64,000 nt of DNA from Gibbula magus (GCA_936450465.1 OW388298.1:11046663-11110662), one strand, 5' to 3'; positions 11,712 to 24,100 are shown, counted from the stretch's first letter. A program made the numbers and translations. The notes: generated by a model from the letters alone, not told the origin.

Positions 11712-11760
11712 GCTGCAGTGTACTAGAGGCTAGATTGAGGCTAGATTGAGGCTAGATTTA
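11712..11760. repeat. 13-bp short tandem repeat
   Basis: AGGCTAGATTG repeats three times in a row around 11724-11757. Confidence 0.6.
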
Positions 11761-12221
11761 CTTAGACTGGTAAAACCTCACGATAAAACGAATGTTACTC
11801 CATCGCATATCTCTCCACATTTTTATTTATATACTTACGTATATACATAGTAATGCATTGTTTGTTTGAGAAAATTTCCATGGCATAGAAAGTGTATGTT
11901 TTAAATTTGATTTAAGGCAGAATGCGCGTGCAACTGATGGATAATTTATTTCGCATGAATGTCCATCGTTCGTTTTAGAGCTCTTTTTATTGATTCAGGA
12001 GTATTATTTCGCCATTGGTATCACTTGTTTACCTTCTCTTGATATCACTTTATTTTAGAAAGACAAACGTGCTACAGCGCCTTTAAATCAGGGCGATAAT
12101 GTGTTTGCGCCTTGAACACGTCGCTTGAGTTAAGCGTGGTGGACGTGATCTCATTATTAGGTCATCAACTTGCGTCACACTATCGTTCTAATTATACATG
12201 CCGGCGGTTCAACAAAATGAA

Positions 12222-12417
12222 GCGCTTCGTAGCGCTCATTGATCGCTCAATGTAGCGCTCAATGAGCGCTTCTTCTCTCTTGAACGACACAGTGCAAATT
12301 CCTCGAAGTTTGCTCGCCTTGCTACGTAGCGCTACATTGAGCAATCGCGTTCAAGAGAGGTTTAAAAGTAATCGTTCATTGAGCGATTACTTTGAAACCT
12401 ATCTTGAACACGGCCAT
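12222..12417 (-). repeat. GAGCGCTACATT hairpin repeat, copy 1
   Basis: This is the reverse complement of 48128-48335. It contains AGCGCTCATTGA-type subrepeats, and at 12347-12409 a hairpin in which AAAGTAATCG pairs with CGATTACTTT inside TTCAAGA/TCTTGAA arms. The 65-residue frame across it is an artefact. Confidence 0.7.
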
Positions 12418-12730
12418 GATATTAACCTCTACTGTAATGGATCGTCTTCCTATTGTTAAATATCGTCATTCTAGCATTGCATGAGCACTTCCCGGTGTAT
12501 GATTACAGCCAAACGTTACATGAAAGTAGTATTTAGGAAGTAGATTGACGTGTTATTTCACACGTTCACGAGAGTTAAATTACACTTGTGACGTCATCCT
12601 ATTGTTCTTTCACTCCATTATTTTCCAGTAATGGAGAGTTGCACATCACATCATATTTTTTAAGTAGAAATTTAATTTCTTTACCTTTTTAAAGCAATGT
12701 TGATAAGAGCAATACTTTGAGTGTAATTTA

Positions 12731-12773
12731 AGTAGGGTAATATCCTCGTAAGTATTACCCTCTACTTGCTAGA
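12731..12773. repeat. Short hairpin, AGTAGGGTAATA arms
   Basis: AAGTAGGGTAATA pairs with TATTACCCTCTACTT around a short loop. A GTGACGTCA motif lies upstream at about 12589. Confidence 0.6.
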
Positions 12774-13003
12774 CGGAAACTTCTGTCGCCGGAATGCTCT
12801 ACCTCACACAGCGAGTCGCATACTAATGTGGATGCAGAGAGACAGACAGACAGACAGATAATTTATTAAAGTCTCACCTCGTACATAGACATATATAGGC
12901 CTACAGTACAATAAAAGGGATATCCGAGCCACCCATTAAGGGTTATGAGAGACTATAAATCTAAAAGGTAAATGTACACAAGTAAAACCTTGAAAATATA
13001 GGG

Positions 13004-13005
<2 letters not shown>

Positions 13006-13078
<73 letters not shown>
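13006..13078. repeat. (TA)n microsatellite
   Basis: About 36 uninterrupted TA dinucleotides. A second tract lies at 13274-13347, and inverted copies of one LINE segment flank the pair. Confidence 0.95.
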
Positions 13079-13081
<3 letters not shown>

Positions 13082-13269
13082 TGACGTGTCAATGAATATG
13101 TTGAGGATGAATGCCATGTTTTATTTCATTGTCCTTTATACAATGTCAATACACTAACGTTTCAAGATGTTGAACATTACAACATGCTATTGTTTTTGTT
13201 CATACATAAATATGCAATCTTCCGAATGTTAACCATACTTGAAAAGACCGATATACTGGTCGAAATGAG

Positions 13270-13273
<4 letters not shown>

Positions 13274-13347
<74 letters not shown>
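13274..13347. repeat. (TA)n microsatellite
   Basis: About 37 TA dinucleotides, slightly longer than the tract at 13006-13078. Confidence 0.95.
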
Positions 13348-13349
<2 letters not shown>

Positions 13350-13368
13350 AGTAAGATATTCGGTAAAA

Positions 13369-13735
13369 TTAAGCATTATGATATAAAACATCCTTCCGTT
13401 TTTCCAATAAAAGCTTGCAGGTTTTGGCCGCTAAAAACAGTACATCCTGATTAGACATAATAAAGGAAAACGTATCTATATCACATGAAACTTTGAAATT
13501 ATCACAGATATCATCACATTTAGTTAAAAGACTAACAGTAATATGTTTGTATAAAGGACAATGAAATAAAACATGGCATTCATCCTCAACACATTCATGA
13601 CAGTTAAAACACACACGTTCATTTAAAGGCAAATTGTTGTAACGACCTGTTTCAACACGAAGCGGGGCAACTCCACAACGGAATAGCGCTAATTCACGGC
13701 GATAAGATCGGGGTAGGGGACGCTGTATATATACT
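13369..13735 (-). pseudogene. LINE polymerase C-terminal fragment (zinc-binding region)
   Basis: Read on the minus strand, the frame is open from about 13735 to 13369. It carries RRELALFRCGVAPLRVETGR, then NERVCFNCHECVEDECHVLF, then HCPLY. A C-x2-C followed by H-x4-C after an RxETGRY block is the familiar C-terminal segment of several reverse transcriptase-bearing non-LTR elements. No reverse transcriptase or endonuclease domain lies upstream, since the next bases contain a stop. It is therefore a 5'-truncated insertion. There is no convincing ATG and it is not a host gene. Confidence 0.6.
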
Positions 13736-14309
13736 GTTCAACTTCGTAACTCGACTTGAATTCCCGATAGAGTCCAAGCTTGTTCTTTCCGGTTCCATGT
13801 TTACTTTCCTCCCGCTTGACTGATGTTCTCCATTCCTCTATAAAACTCTTAGTAATCTTTTCTCCGACCTCATTGATGATAAAACGTATATAAAAAGTGT
13901 TTTCAATTGTGATGAAATGATCTAATTGTAAATTGCTTAGATTTTTGCAGGTAGAGCCTCGATCTCGACCTGGAGAGTTGCAATAACGATCAGAGTTATT
14001 GACAAAATCATAAAATAGAAATTTCGTGAAACACCATTTTCAGAGATGTGACGTATTTAAATGCTTGATGTCAGGTAGCAAGCAACTACTGTGAATGGAC
14101 GACGATGGTTGTACAAGATACTCAGTTCATGAGATGATCGCCACTTGATCTTATTTGAAACTTAACTCAGATAAACGATGAACTCATAACCAAACTCGTG
14201 AACATGGTAATTTATAACCACTTAAAGGTGTCGGATTAGTTGGGTCGTATCAGCTTCCCGTGATTATTAACCTACGTAAAGCTTGTAAAATGAACATACG
14301 GTAAATCCT

Positions 14310-15275
14310 AAATAGACGCCGGTCGTCTATTCGTGGCAGGCTTCTATTGAAGCTGTAGTCGTCTATTCGAGGCAAGCTTCTATTGCAGCTTCAGGCGTCT
14401 ATTCGAGGCAGGCTTCTATTGAAGCTGTAGTCGTCTATTCGAGGCAGGCTTCTATTGAAGCTGTAGGCGTCTATTCGAGGCAAGCTTCTATTGCAGCTTC
14501 AGGCGTCTATTCGAGGCAGGCTTCTGTTGAAGCTGTAGGCGTTTATTCCAGGCAGGCTTCTATTGAAGCTGCAGGCGTCTATTCCAGGCAGGCTTCTATT
14601 GAAGCTTCAGGCGTCTATTCGAGGCAGGCTTCTGTTGAAGCTTCAGGCGTCTATTCGAGGCAGGCTTCTATTGAAGCTGTAGGCGTCTATTCCAGGCAGG
14701 CTTCTATTGAAGCTGCAGGCGTCTATTCGAGACAGGCTTCTATTGAAGCTGCAGGCGTTTATTCTAGGCAGGCTTCTATTGAAGCTGTAGGTGTCTATTC
14801 GAGACAGGCTTCTATTGAAGCTGCAGGCGTTTATTCTAGGCAGGCTTCTATTGAAGCTGTAGGCGTCTATTCGAGACAGGCTTCTATTGAAGCTGCAGGC
14901 GTCTATTCCAGGCAGGCTTCTATTGAAGCTTCAGGCGTCTATTCGAGGCAGGCTTCTATTGAAGCTGTAGGCGTCTATTCCAGGCAGGCTTCTTTTGAAG
15001 CTGTAGGCGTCTATTCCAGGCAGGCTTCTATTGAAGCTTCAGGCGTCTATTCGAGGCAGGCTTCTGTTGAAGCTGCAGGCGTCTATTCGAGGCAGGCTTC
15101 TGTTGAAGCTGTAGGCGTTTATTCGAGGCAGGCTTCTATTGAAGCTGTAGGCATCTATTCGAGGCAGGCTTCTATTGAAGCTGCAGGCGTCTATTCGAGG
15201 CATGCTTCTATTGAAGCTGCAGGCGTCTATTCGAGGCAGGCTTCTATTGCAGCTAGCTGTAGGCGTCTATTTCGA
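14310..15275. repeat. 36-bp minisatellite, about 26 copies
   Basis: The unit is AGGCGTCTATTCGAGGCAGG followed by CTTCTATTGAAGCTGT. Each unit has an internal GCTTCTATTGAAGC dyad. Variants TCAGGC, GCAGGC and TATTCCAGG are interspersed. Because 36 is a multiple of three, open frames such as 15175-15519 appear by default. Confidence 0.95.
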
Positions 15276-15279
15276 AACA

Positions 15280-15857
15280 AGGCTTGTAGCCTGGCCTGGT
15301 CACACAGCCCAAAAGTCGCGTAAACGCACGAATCACGCACAAAGTTTGCTTGTGCGTGTCTGTCCGTCGAGAATTTTACCATTTTCACTAATTTACGCGA
15401 TTAAAAATCACCGATTAATTGCGCAAGAACTACGGAAATCACTAACAAAACACTCACTTCAGCGCATAGACACGCAAACAGGGCGAATACGTGGTTGTGA
15501 GCGACGAAAGGTCCGCTGAAGAACCACGCAAAATCTGCGCACTTGCACTAATGAACTGCTATGGATCGTACATGATTCACGTATGAACTGCGCACAACGG
15601 GCACATATATACTGATGTGACCACGACGCCTTGGCGCGCCCGTTTCAACAGAGGCATGAAGCACATCAGCTCTTTTAGAAAGTGGTACCGTACCAATTAC
15701 TTTGAAATATAGTTGATATTCTTGAAACCAAGCGTCGTATGTCTGCTAATCGTCAGTGGAAAGTCGTCGATGAACGCGTTAGCGGCAACATGTTCGCGAA
15801 CGATCACTGACATTCCACGCATATTTCGCGCACTGTCCACGTATGAACTACGCAAAC
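15280..15857. other. CpG-rich stretch with GCGTAA/TTTACGC words, no gene
   Basis: Words such as CGCGTAAACGCACG, ACTGCGCACAACGGG and ATGAACTGCGCA recur here and again at 16177-16600, on the far side of the inserted MITE. The whole 15.3-17.4 kb stretch may be one decayed Harbinger-type element, but ends were not identified. Confidence 0.35.
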
Positions 15858-15859
15858 TA

Positions 15860-16174
15860 CCGTATTTCCTCTAATAGGGGCCCCGGCCCTTATTAACAAT
15901 TAGGGGGTCTTACCCCCGGTCCTTATTGGAGGCCCGGCCCTTATTATGATAATAGGTTTTCCAAAGTCAACTCGAGACATGTATTCTAATGGAACCGGAA
16001 GTAGCGTGGTAGTTAAAGGGAAGGAATATTTAAGTACAAAGGGAAGTAATGATTGACTAGACCCGGCCCCTATTGGAGACCCGGCCCCTATTAGAGGCCC
16101 GGCTCTTATTCATGTTTAGCTACCTTATCCCCCGGCCGCTATTAGAGGCCCGGCCCCTATTAGAGGAAATACGG
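15860..16174. mobile_element. TA-flanked MITE with CGTATTTCCTCTAATA termini
   Basis: The left terminus is CCGTATTTCCTCTAATAG and the right terminus is its complement, CTATTAGAGGAAATACGG. Both are flanked by TA (15858-15859 and 16175-16176). The interior holds several GGCCCGGCCCCTATTA subrepeats facing inward. A TA duplication with symmetrical ends suggests a Tc1/mariner-type non-autonomous element. It is 315 bases long. Confidence 0.7.
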
Positions 16175-16735
16175 TACGCAAAATTTACGTAAAACTGCGC
16201 AGTACAGCGTTAACTTTTACGCGAATCGCGTAAAGCGCCAATCCGGCGTACATCGACAACTACGGAGCTTCCACGTCAGACAAACTGATGAAATGCACAA
16301 ATCGCACATGTATGGCGTAAAGGTGCGTTTACACTTGCACGAATTTTCCATCCGCATTTCAAGACCTCAGTGCGTGCCAATGCGCGTAGCATTTTTTATA
16401 TAATTTGTTTACAAAACAATGCGCACCCTCGTTTGTGCATTTTTCGCGCACACCTCACGTATATGTTGCGCTTTTGACGCTCGAAGTTGCACACAAAGTG
16501 ACACGAAATGACCCATGTTGCGTTCTGTGCACGCATTTGTTACGTCTTTGGTCCGATGAAGTTGCTTTTTGGTACGGAGTATGCGCTAATCCACGCTGAG
16601 GTAGGACTAAATCACCAATGCTTGTCATTTTTAGTCATGCTAGGTGTACGGTACTGCCCGCATTGGAGGTGTATATAAAGGCAGTATCCTATCTTAAATC
16701 CACTACGTTCACAAAGTGATACCAGTGAACACCAT

Positions 16736-17387
16736 GAACCCATCACAATATATCGCCATTATTGAAGAGAGGAGATGGCTCATGTATCTGACAAGCGGCT
16801 GCACTTATACGTCTTAGAGAAGAAGAAAGAATACAGGAAGCGAGAAGACGTTTGACCCCCACGTCGTAAGAGGAAAGCTAGAACAAAGTTGATTTGGGAA
16901 TGATTGACCAGAAGACACTCTTTCGGACGCTATGAACAGTTACTCACTGAACTTCACCGTGAAGATCGCTGAGACTACAAAATGATTCTGGAATGAAGTA
17001 TTCCATGAAATGTTTGATAAGTTAATCCTCACCTGGAGAAGAAAGACTTTCGTGAGAGAACCACTTGAGGTTTGGCTAAAACTACTACAGCTTCAGAAGT
17101 ATTGTTTGTCGAATCTGCAAGTTCCTACCCAAGGTTTGCAGAGTCACGAATGATGTACATGTGTTCAAGGTGGAAGTAAGGTGCCCCAGAACCCCACAGT
17201 AGTGGAAGAAAGTGGCTCATGGTTACAGTTCGAGGTGGAACTACCACAACTGCTGGGGAGCTTGAAATGGAAAACATGTCTTCATTATAAGAAGCCACCC
17301 AGTGCTGGGTCCTTCTACTACAACTACAAGGGATTCCACAGCTTTGCACTTATGGCCCTTGTAGATTCTGTCTACAAAAAAAAGTGA
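16736..17387 (+). pseudogene. PIF/Harbinger transposase relic
   Basis: A decayed transposase can be read in pieces. GRYEQLLTELHRED around 16917-16970 is followed by stops, and LEKKDFRE lies near 17035. GSLKWKT and then KKPPSAGSFYYNYKGFHSFA and LMALVDSVYK follow around 17258-17380. The block PPxSGSxYYNYKGFHSxxLMALVDxxYK is characteristic of the DDE_Tnp_4 domain of Harbinger transposases, including the second catalytic Asp in ALVD. The usual GAxDGKH first-Asp motif is degraded to GSLKWKT. Several in-frame stops and frameshifts make it non-functional. The 68-residue frame at 17181-17387 is a piece of it. Confidence 0.65.
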
Positions 17388-17399
17388 GGGTGTTGGGGG

Positions 17400-18370
17400 T
17401 GATAGGGTTGTCCATTCCTGGGACACCTATTTATACAGGCGTACACAGGTTGATTGGAAGATTCCCTGCAACCAATAGTGAGACTTGTGCTGTACCACTT
17501 TCCCGCGCAACGTTTACCAGTCTCCACCACTGGCTAATTTAAGCATTGACGCATTTCCTTAACATTCCTTGGCTATTGTAACAGCGCATTGCACTCGAAC
17601 TTCATGTTGCTACTGTGCTTTGCGCGGGGGAGTTACTCTTGGCATTACAGAGCATTACAAACGGTAGCCTTTTGACATTCAAACGAACGTAATTATTAGG
17701 TATATTTGGTTATATGTATCTGAGATTCAAAACAGTTTACTTTATGGACATACATTTGCTAACAATGATAGCTGTTATATATGGTCATATAAACAGCGTT
17801 ATAAACAGCATTTGTTTACAACAGAATTGCTATTCAGTATGATTAAACAATCCCTTAAGTTTCAAAAGATACGGTTTTGATATGAAAAGGTAAACACCCT
17901 TAATAATTAACTTAATGAATTACACATCTGGGGAAGCAGACCCTCACCCTCCAACCCTTATGTACTGTTTAATGATCCACTATCGATCTCAGCCAGTACA
18001 TTTGTTGTGTTGTACTGAAGGAAAACAACTGTCTTGATATCTGGTTACCAATTAGCAGTACCAATTTTAACAAAATGATCTTATGGTGGTATCTTAACCT
18101 AATAACACGCAGTTTTGTCTTAGCCTGAGGTCTTGGTTACCATAGCACCCACTCCAGTGGTATCAGTGTGCTATACCGGACACTTGGTCCCTTACCCCCG
18201 TACAGGAGATGTGATATCTCGCCTGAACAGTAAGTATCTATGTATTTTCCTTTCATAACTTAGAACTATATTTATCACGAGATATAGGTTCATATGTACC
18301 AGATGGAAAAGAATCTCCGTCATTAGGGTTGCAGCGTCTGAAGAAGCTGTCTTCACGTTTACGCCAGAGC
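17400..18370. other. Unique sequence upstream of the GPCR
   Basis: No gene was recognised. Any promoter or 5' exon of the GPCR would fall here, but no reliable signal can be named. Confidence 0.4.
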
Positions 18371-18373
18371 ATC

Positions 18374-18500
18374 AAGGTACATTGAATCTTAGATGTTGGA
18401 CTTGAAGTACATCAAGGTACATTGGATATAAGAAGTTGGATTTGAAGCACAATAAGGTACAGGGAACAGGAACGGGTGGATTTGAAGCATTAAGGTACGG
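18374..18500. repeat. Degenerate direct repeats just upstream of the GPCR
   Basis: The string AAGGTACA..GAAT or GGAT, then a short spacer, then TTGGAYTTGAAG recurs about three times between 18374 and 18500. Confidence 0.5.
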
Positions 18501-18580
18501 TGAATGAAGGTGGATAAAGCAATAGGAAGTATTGAGTGTAGTCAAGACTCACAAGTCGGTGTACTATCCGAAGGATTAAC

Positions 18581-19896
18581 ATGCTAGAAGAAACAGATGT
18601 CCTGCTCATTGTTCTGTACTCTGTGCTTTCTACTCTGGTTATCACCAGTAACAGCATCGTCATCACCGTCATCATCAGGTCACGGGAACTCCATGTCCCA
18701 ACATTATGGAACATTGCGGTAATGGCGTCATGTGATCTCACTTTTGGATTGTATTTTGTGCTGGTCGTTTTGCCGTCTAAGATTATGAACGTTTTTGCAT
18801 ACCCAGAAATATGCGAAGTGCCGGCGTATTTTCTGTTTATGATTCTCATCGGCCAGAACATCCTCAACATGCTGTTATCCCTGGTGGACAGGTATATATC
18901 TGTCTGTTATCCCTGGTGGACAGGTATATATCTGTCTGTTATCCCTGGTGGAAAGGTATATATCTGTCTGTTATCCCTGGTGGACAGGTATATATCTGTC
19001 TGTTATCCCTGGTGGACAGGTATATATCTGTCTGTTATCCCTGGTGGACAGGTATATATCTGTCTGTTATCCCTGGTGGACAGGTATATATCTGTCTGTT
19101 ATCCCTGGTGGACAGGTATATATCTGTCTGTTATCCCTGGTGGACAGGTATATATCTGTCTGTTATCCCTGGTGGACAGGTATATATCTGTCTGTTTTCC
19201 CTGGTGGACAGGTATATATCTGTCTGTTAGCCCTGGTGGACAGGTATATATCTGTCTGTTATCCCTGGTGGACAGGTATATATCTGTCTGTTATCCCTGG
19301 TGGACAGGTATATATCTGTCTGTTATCCCTTACGTTACCAACGACTTATGTCAGCAAAGAGATTTGCATCAGCTGTACTCTTTATGTTCCTGTTTAACAT
19401 AACTCGATACTATATCGCTGTCTCTACTCAACCTAAGGGTAGCTATGACAAGGCACTTGGGATATATCTGGTAGATAGCACAAACAGGTCTGCTTCAAAA
19501 GCTGTTTATCCAGTAGCAATTGTCATCGTGGCCATCTTTATGACAATAATTCATCTGGAGCTTAGAAGAGCAAGACGACGGCTGACTACAGTACATCAGA
19601 CAGTTGCCCCAGTACAGTTCACACACACAATACACGCATCAGGTCTCGCCTTCACTGTCCTCTACCTGCCTTTCACCATCAGCCTGTTCACAGAAAATGT
19701 CGTCATGCGTCAAATTGGAGTTATTTGTCTCCTGTTCAATAGCCTATTGAACATTTGCATATATGCTGCAACCTATCGGCCTTTCAGAGACGCCTTTCTC
19801 AAGCTGTTTTGTCCTTCCTTCTTCAGAGAACGTACTAGACGTGAACTCCAAGTTGAATTCCAAAGGAACAGAATCAAGGTGTTCACTATTGAATAA
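18581..19896 (+). pseudogene. Rhodopsin-type GPCR split by a VNTR in its DRY motif
   Basis: This is an intronless seven-helix receptor of rhodopsin type. From the ATG at 18581 the frame encodes TM1 (about residues 8-31), TM2 (44-66) and TM3 leading to LVDRYISVCYP. A 32-bp repeat then occupies 18881-19328. The downstream frame from 19297 restarts at VDRYISVCYPLRYQRLMS and supplies TM4, TM5 (VYPVAIVIVAIFMTI), TM6 (GLAFTVLYLPFTISLF) and TM7 (LLNICIYAATYRPF), ending at 19896. With one unit the protein would be 299 residues. Fourteen units add 416 bases, which is not a multiple of three. The upstream frame therefore hits a stop at 19402 and never reaches TM4. The ligand class is not identified. 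The copy number could be polymorphic or an assembly artefact. Confidence 0.75.
18881..19328 (+). repeat. 32-bp VNTR, 14 copies, inside the GPCR
   Basis: The unit is CTGGTGGACAGGTATATATC followed by TGTCTGTTATCC. Copies are nearly perfect. Copy 3 has GGAAAGG, copy 10 TTTTCC and copy 11 TTAGCC. The array is bracketed by CTGTTATCCCT at 18872-18882 and 19320-19330. These are two 11-bp direct repeats that would lie 32 bp apart in the unexpanded gene, encoding LLSL and CYPL in different frames. Tandem duplication between them gives a 32-bp period. Confidence 0.95.
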
Positions 19897-19914
19897 GTCT
19901 GTATCCTTGTCCTG

Positions 19915-20020
19915 CAGAGGTGTTGTGGTAGAGTGACCGTCCGTCTACACGTGAAATGATCGGGAGTTTGTGTTGTGGTAGAGTGACTGTCCGTCTACAT
20001 GTGAAATGATTGGGAGTTTG
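19915..20020. repeat. 52-bp direct duplication after the GPCR
   Basis: GTTGTGGTAGAGTGACYGTC followed by CGTCTACAYGTGAAATGATY occurs twice in tandem. The TGGTAGAGTGACCGTC string resembles a tRNA A box, so this may be a SINE head fragment. Confidence 0.55.
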
Positions 20021-20436
20021 TGTCCTTAACATTGCGTATCTCTACAGTTATGGTGGTTATGTACAGAGTGAGTTGCTTACTTAAACGTGAGCTAAGCAAT
20101 CAGAGATATCAGCAGAATACTCATCATGGCGACAAATTCTTAGTTTATTTCCTAATGCTTTCAAAGGACAATATTTCAATGTGCAGATATTGTGTATGTT
20201 GCGTTTTTCAACATACTTCTTCACTCAATTAAAACATACGTTCCATAATATGCATAGTTGTTATTATAAAGTGATCGGTTGTGTCGATTGTATATCCTCT
20301 GAACATGCTTGCAGTGCTCTTGTTTCCCAATTCACTGAATATGACAATTCCATCTTCTCGAGCCGCCAATCCCATCCTCTGGATCATCCAGTTACATGCT
20401 CTGTTTACTTAAATCCATTCCACTGGACCCTCCAAT

Positions 20437-20702
20437 AATATCCTCCGGACCCTACAATCTCATCCACTCGATCCGACAAGCTCATCCACTCGATCCGACA
20501 AGCTCATCCACTCGATCTGACAATCTCATCCACTCAATCCGACAATCCTTCGCCGCTAATGGCTGCAATACTGCCGAAGCGGCGTTAAGCAATAATTCAC
20601 TCAAACTCCGACAATCTCATCCATTCGATCCGCTAATCCCAACCTCTGGATCCGCTAATCCCATCCTCTGGATCCGCTAATCCCATCCTCTGGATCCGCT
20701 AA
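20437..20702. repeat. Degenerate 22-24-bp minisatellite
   Basis: Units of CTCATCCACTCGATCCGACA type are followed by GGATCCGCTAATCCCATCCT units. A non-repetitive insert lies at about 20547-20605. Confidence 0.75.
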
Positions 20703-21190
20703 TCTTGCACCGTAACCATAAAGTAAACATTGAACAAACAAAACCACAAAATTTAGGACAGTTTATGGGCAAATATTCTGTAATCAGTTAATCGGTGCCA
20801 AATCGGGCGGTAAAATCTGATTCCTGACAGTTTTATTTAGCCAAACCTGAAGTGAAAATCAACAACAGCTATATATCAATGGTTGATCAGCAATCAGAGA
20901 AAACCAGGATACAATACTCTGAACGAGCTGCTTGTAGAGGGTCTTTACCGATTAGCCACGGTTGTGACATGATGTTGATCACCTAACATTCGGAAGTCCT
21001 CACTTCTCTAAATGACCAGCCACTAGCCTCTCAAGGCCATGCTGGTAACTATTTTGAGGACACGACATGAAGATCAACGCGAGCCGGGCGACGCTTGGAG
21101 TGTACCTGAACATCTAGCTGGGGTCCGGGTCTGTCAACGAAAACGGTGCAGCCCAAGAAGATCTTTACAGTTAAAGGTAGGCAACGTCGA
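20703..21190. other. Unique sequence, no gene seen
   Basis: No domain, splice structure or repeat was recognised between the minisatellite and the satellite array. The 61-residue frame at 21039 has no recognisable features. Confidence 0.4.
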
Positions 21191-21195
21191 CGATG

Positions 21196-24100
21196 AACAT
21201 TTTATAGCTAAACTGACCATGTGATATACACAGAGTTCTACATTTTATAGCTAAACTGACCATGTGATATACACACAGTTCTACATTTTATAGCTAAACT
21301 GACCACGTGATATACACACAGTTCTACATTTTATAGCTAAACTGACCACGTGATATACACAGAGTTCTACATTTTATAGCTAAACTGACCACGTGATATA
21401 TACAGAGGTCTACCTTTTATAGCTAAACTGTCCATGTGATATACACACAGTTCTACATTTTATAGCTTAACTGACCACGTGATATATACAGAGGTCTACC
21501 TTTTATAGCTAAACTGACCATGTGATATACACACAGTTCTACATTTTATAGCTAAACTGACCACATGAGATACACACAGTTCTACAGTTTATAGCTAAAC
21601 TGACCACGTGATATACACAGAGTTCTACATTTTATAACTAAACTGACCACATGAGATACACACAGTTCTACATTTTTTAGCTAAACTGACCACGTGATAT
21701 ATACACAGTTCTACATTTTATAGCTAAACTGACCATGTGATATACACACAGTTCTACATTTTATAGCTAAACTGACCATGTGATATACACAGTTCTACAT
21801 TTTATAGCTAAACTGACCATGTGATATATACCGAGGTCTACATTTTATAGCTAAACTGACCACGTGATATATACACAGTTCTACATTTTATAGCTAAACT
21901 GACCATGTGATTTACACAGTTCTACATTTTATAGTTAAACTGACCATGTGATATATACCGAGGTCTACATTTTATAGCTAAACTGACCACGTGATATATA
22001 CACAGTTCTACATTTTATAGCTAAACTGACCATGTGATATACACACAGTTCTACATTTTATAGCTTAACTGACCACGTGATATACACAGTTCTACCTTTT
22101 ATAGCTTAACTGACCATGTGATATATACAGAGGTCTACCTTTTATAGCTAAACTGACCATGTGATATACACACAGTTCTACATTTTATAGCTAAACTGAC
22201 CATGTGATATACACAGAGTTCTACATTTTATAGCTAAACTGACCATGTGATATACACACAGTTCTACATTTTATAGCTTAACTGACCATGTGATATATAC
22301 AGAGGTCTACCTTTTATAGCTAAACTGACCATGTGATATACACACAGTTCTACATTTTATAGCTAAACTGACCATGTGATATACACAGTTCTACCTTTTA
22401 TAGCTAAACTGACCATGTGATATATACACAGTTCTACATTTTATAGCTAAACTGACCATGTGATATACACACAGTTCTACATTTTATAGCTAAACTGACC
22501 ATGTGATATATACCGAGGTCTACATTTTATAGCTAAACTGACCACGTGATATATACACAGTTCTACATTTTATAGCTAAACTGACCAAGTGATATACACA
22601 CAGTTCTACATTTTATAGCTAAACTGACCATGTGATATACACACATTTCTACATTTTATAGCTTAACTGACCATGTGATATACACACAGTTCTACATGTT
22701 ATAGCTAAACTGACCATGTGATATACACACAGTTCTACATTTTATAGCTTAACTGACCACGTGATATACACACAGTTCTACATTTTATAGCTAAACTGAC
22801 CATGTGATATACACAGTTCTACCTTTTATAGCTAAACTGACCATGTGATATATACACAGTTCTACATTTTATAGCTAAACTGACCATGTGATATACACAC
22901 AGTTCTACATTTTATAGCTAAACTGACCATGTGATATATACCGAGGTCTACATTTTATAGCTAAACTGACCACGTGATATATACACAGTTCTACATTTTA
23001 TAGCTAAACTGACCCAGTGATATACACACAGTTCTACATTTTATAGCTAAACTGACCCAGTGATATACACACAGTTCTACATTTTATAGCTAAACTGACC
23101 ACGTGATATACACACAGTTCTACATTTTATAGCTAAACTGACCACGTGATATACACAGTTCTACATTTTATAGCTAAACTGACCATGTGATATACACATA
23201 GTTCTACATTTTATAGCTAAACTGACCACGTGATATACACACAGTTCTACATTTTATAGCTAAACTGACCATGTGATATACACACAGTTCTACATTTTAT
23301 AGCTAAACTGACCATGTGATATACACATAGTTCTACATTGTATAGCTAAACTGACCATGTGATATACACATAGTTCCACATTTTATAGCTAAACTGATCA
23401 TGTGATATACACACAGTTCTACATTTTATAGCTTAACTGACCATGTGATATACACACAGTTCTACATTTTATAGCTAAACTGACCATGTGATATACACAC
23501 AGTTCTACATTTTATAGCTAAACTGACCATGTGATATACACACAGTTCTACATTTTATAGCTAAACTGACCATGTGATATACACATAGTTCCACATTTTA
23601 TAGCTAAACTGACCATGTGATATACACACAGTTCTACATTTTATAGCTTAACTGACCATGTGATATACACACAGTTCTACATTTTATAGCTAAACTGACC
23701 ATGTGATATACACATAATTCTACATTGTATAGCTAAACTGACCATGTGATATACACACAGTTCTACATTTTATAGCTAAACTGACCATGTGATATACACA
23801 CAGTTCTACATTTTATAGCTAAACTGACCATGTGATATACACATAGTTCCACATTTTATAGCTAAACTGACCATGTGATATACACACAGTTCTACATTTT
23901 ATAGCTTAACTGACCATGTGATATACACACAGTTCTACATTTTATAGCTAAACTGACCATGTGATATACACATAATTCTACATTGTATAGCTAAACTGAC
24001 CATGTGATATACACACAGTTCTACATTTTATAGCTAAACTGACCATGTGATATACACACAGTTCTACATTTTATAGCTAAACTGACCATGTGATATACAC

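Larger units (their letters stand above)
12836..13735 (-). mobile_element. 3' end of a non-LTR retrotransposon, broken by TA repeats
   Basis: The minus strand carries a C-terminal cysteine/histidine region of a LINE-like polymerase (listed as a pseudogene). A long TA microsatellite and a terminal TCTG tetranucleotide run (12837-12857) follow in the expected 3' direction. A second, plus-strand piece of the same cysteine/histidine region lies at about 13102-13165, so the region has been rearranged. Confidence 0.5.
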
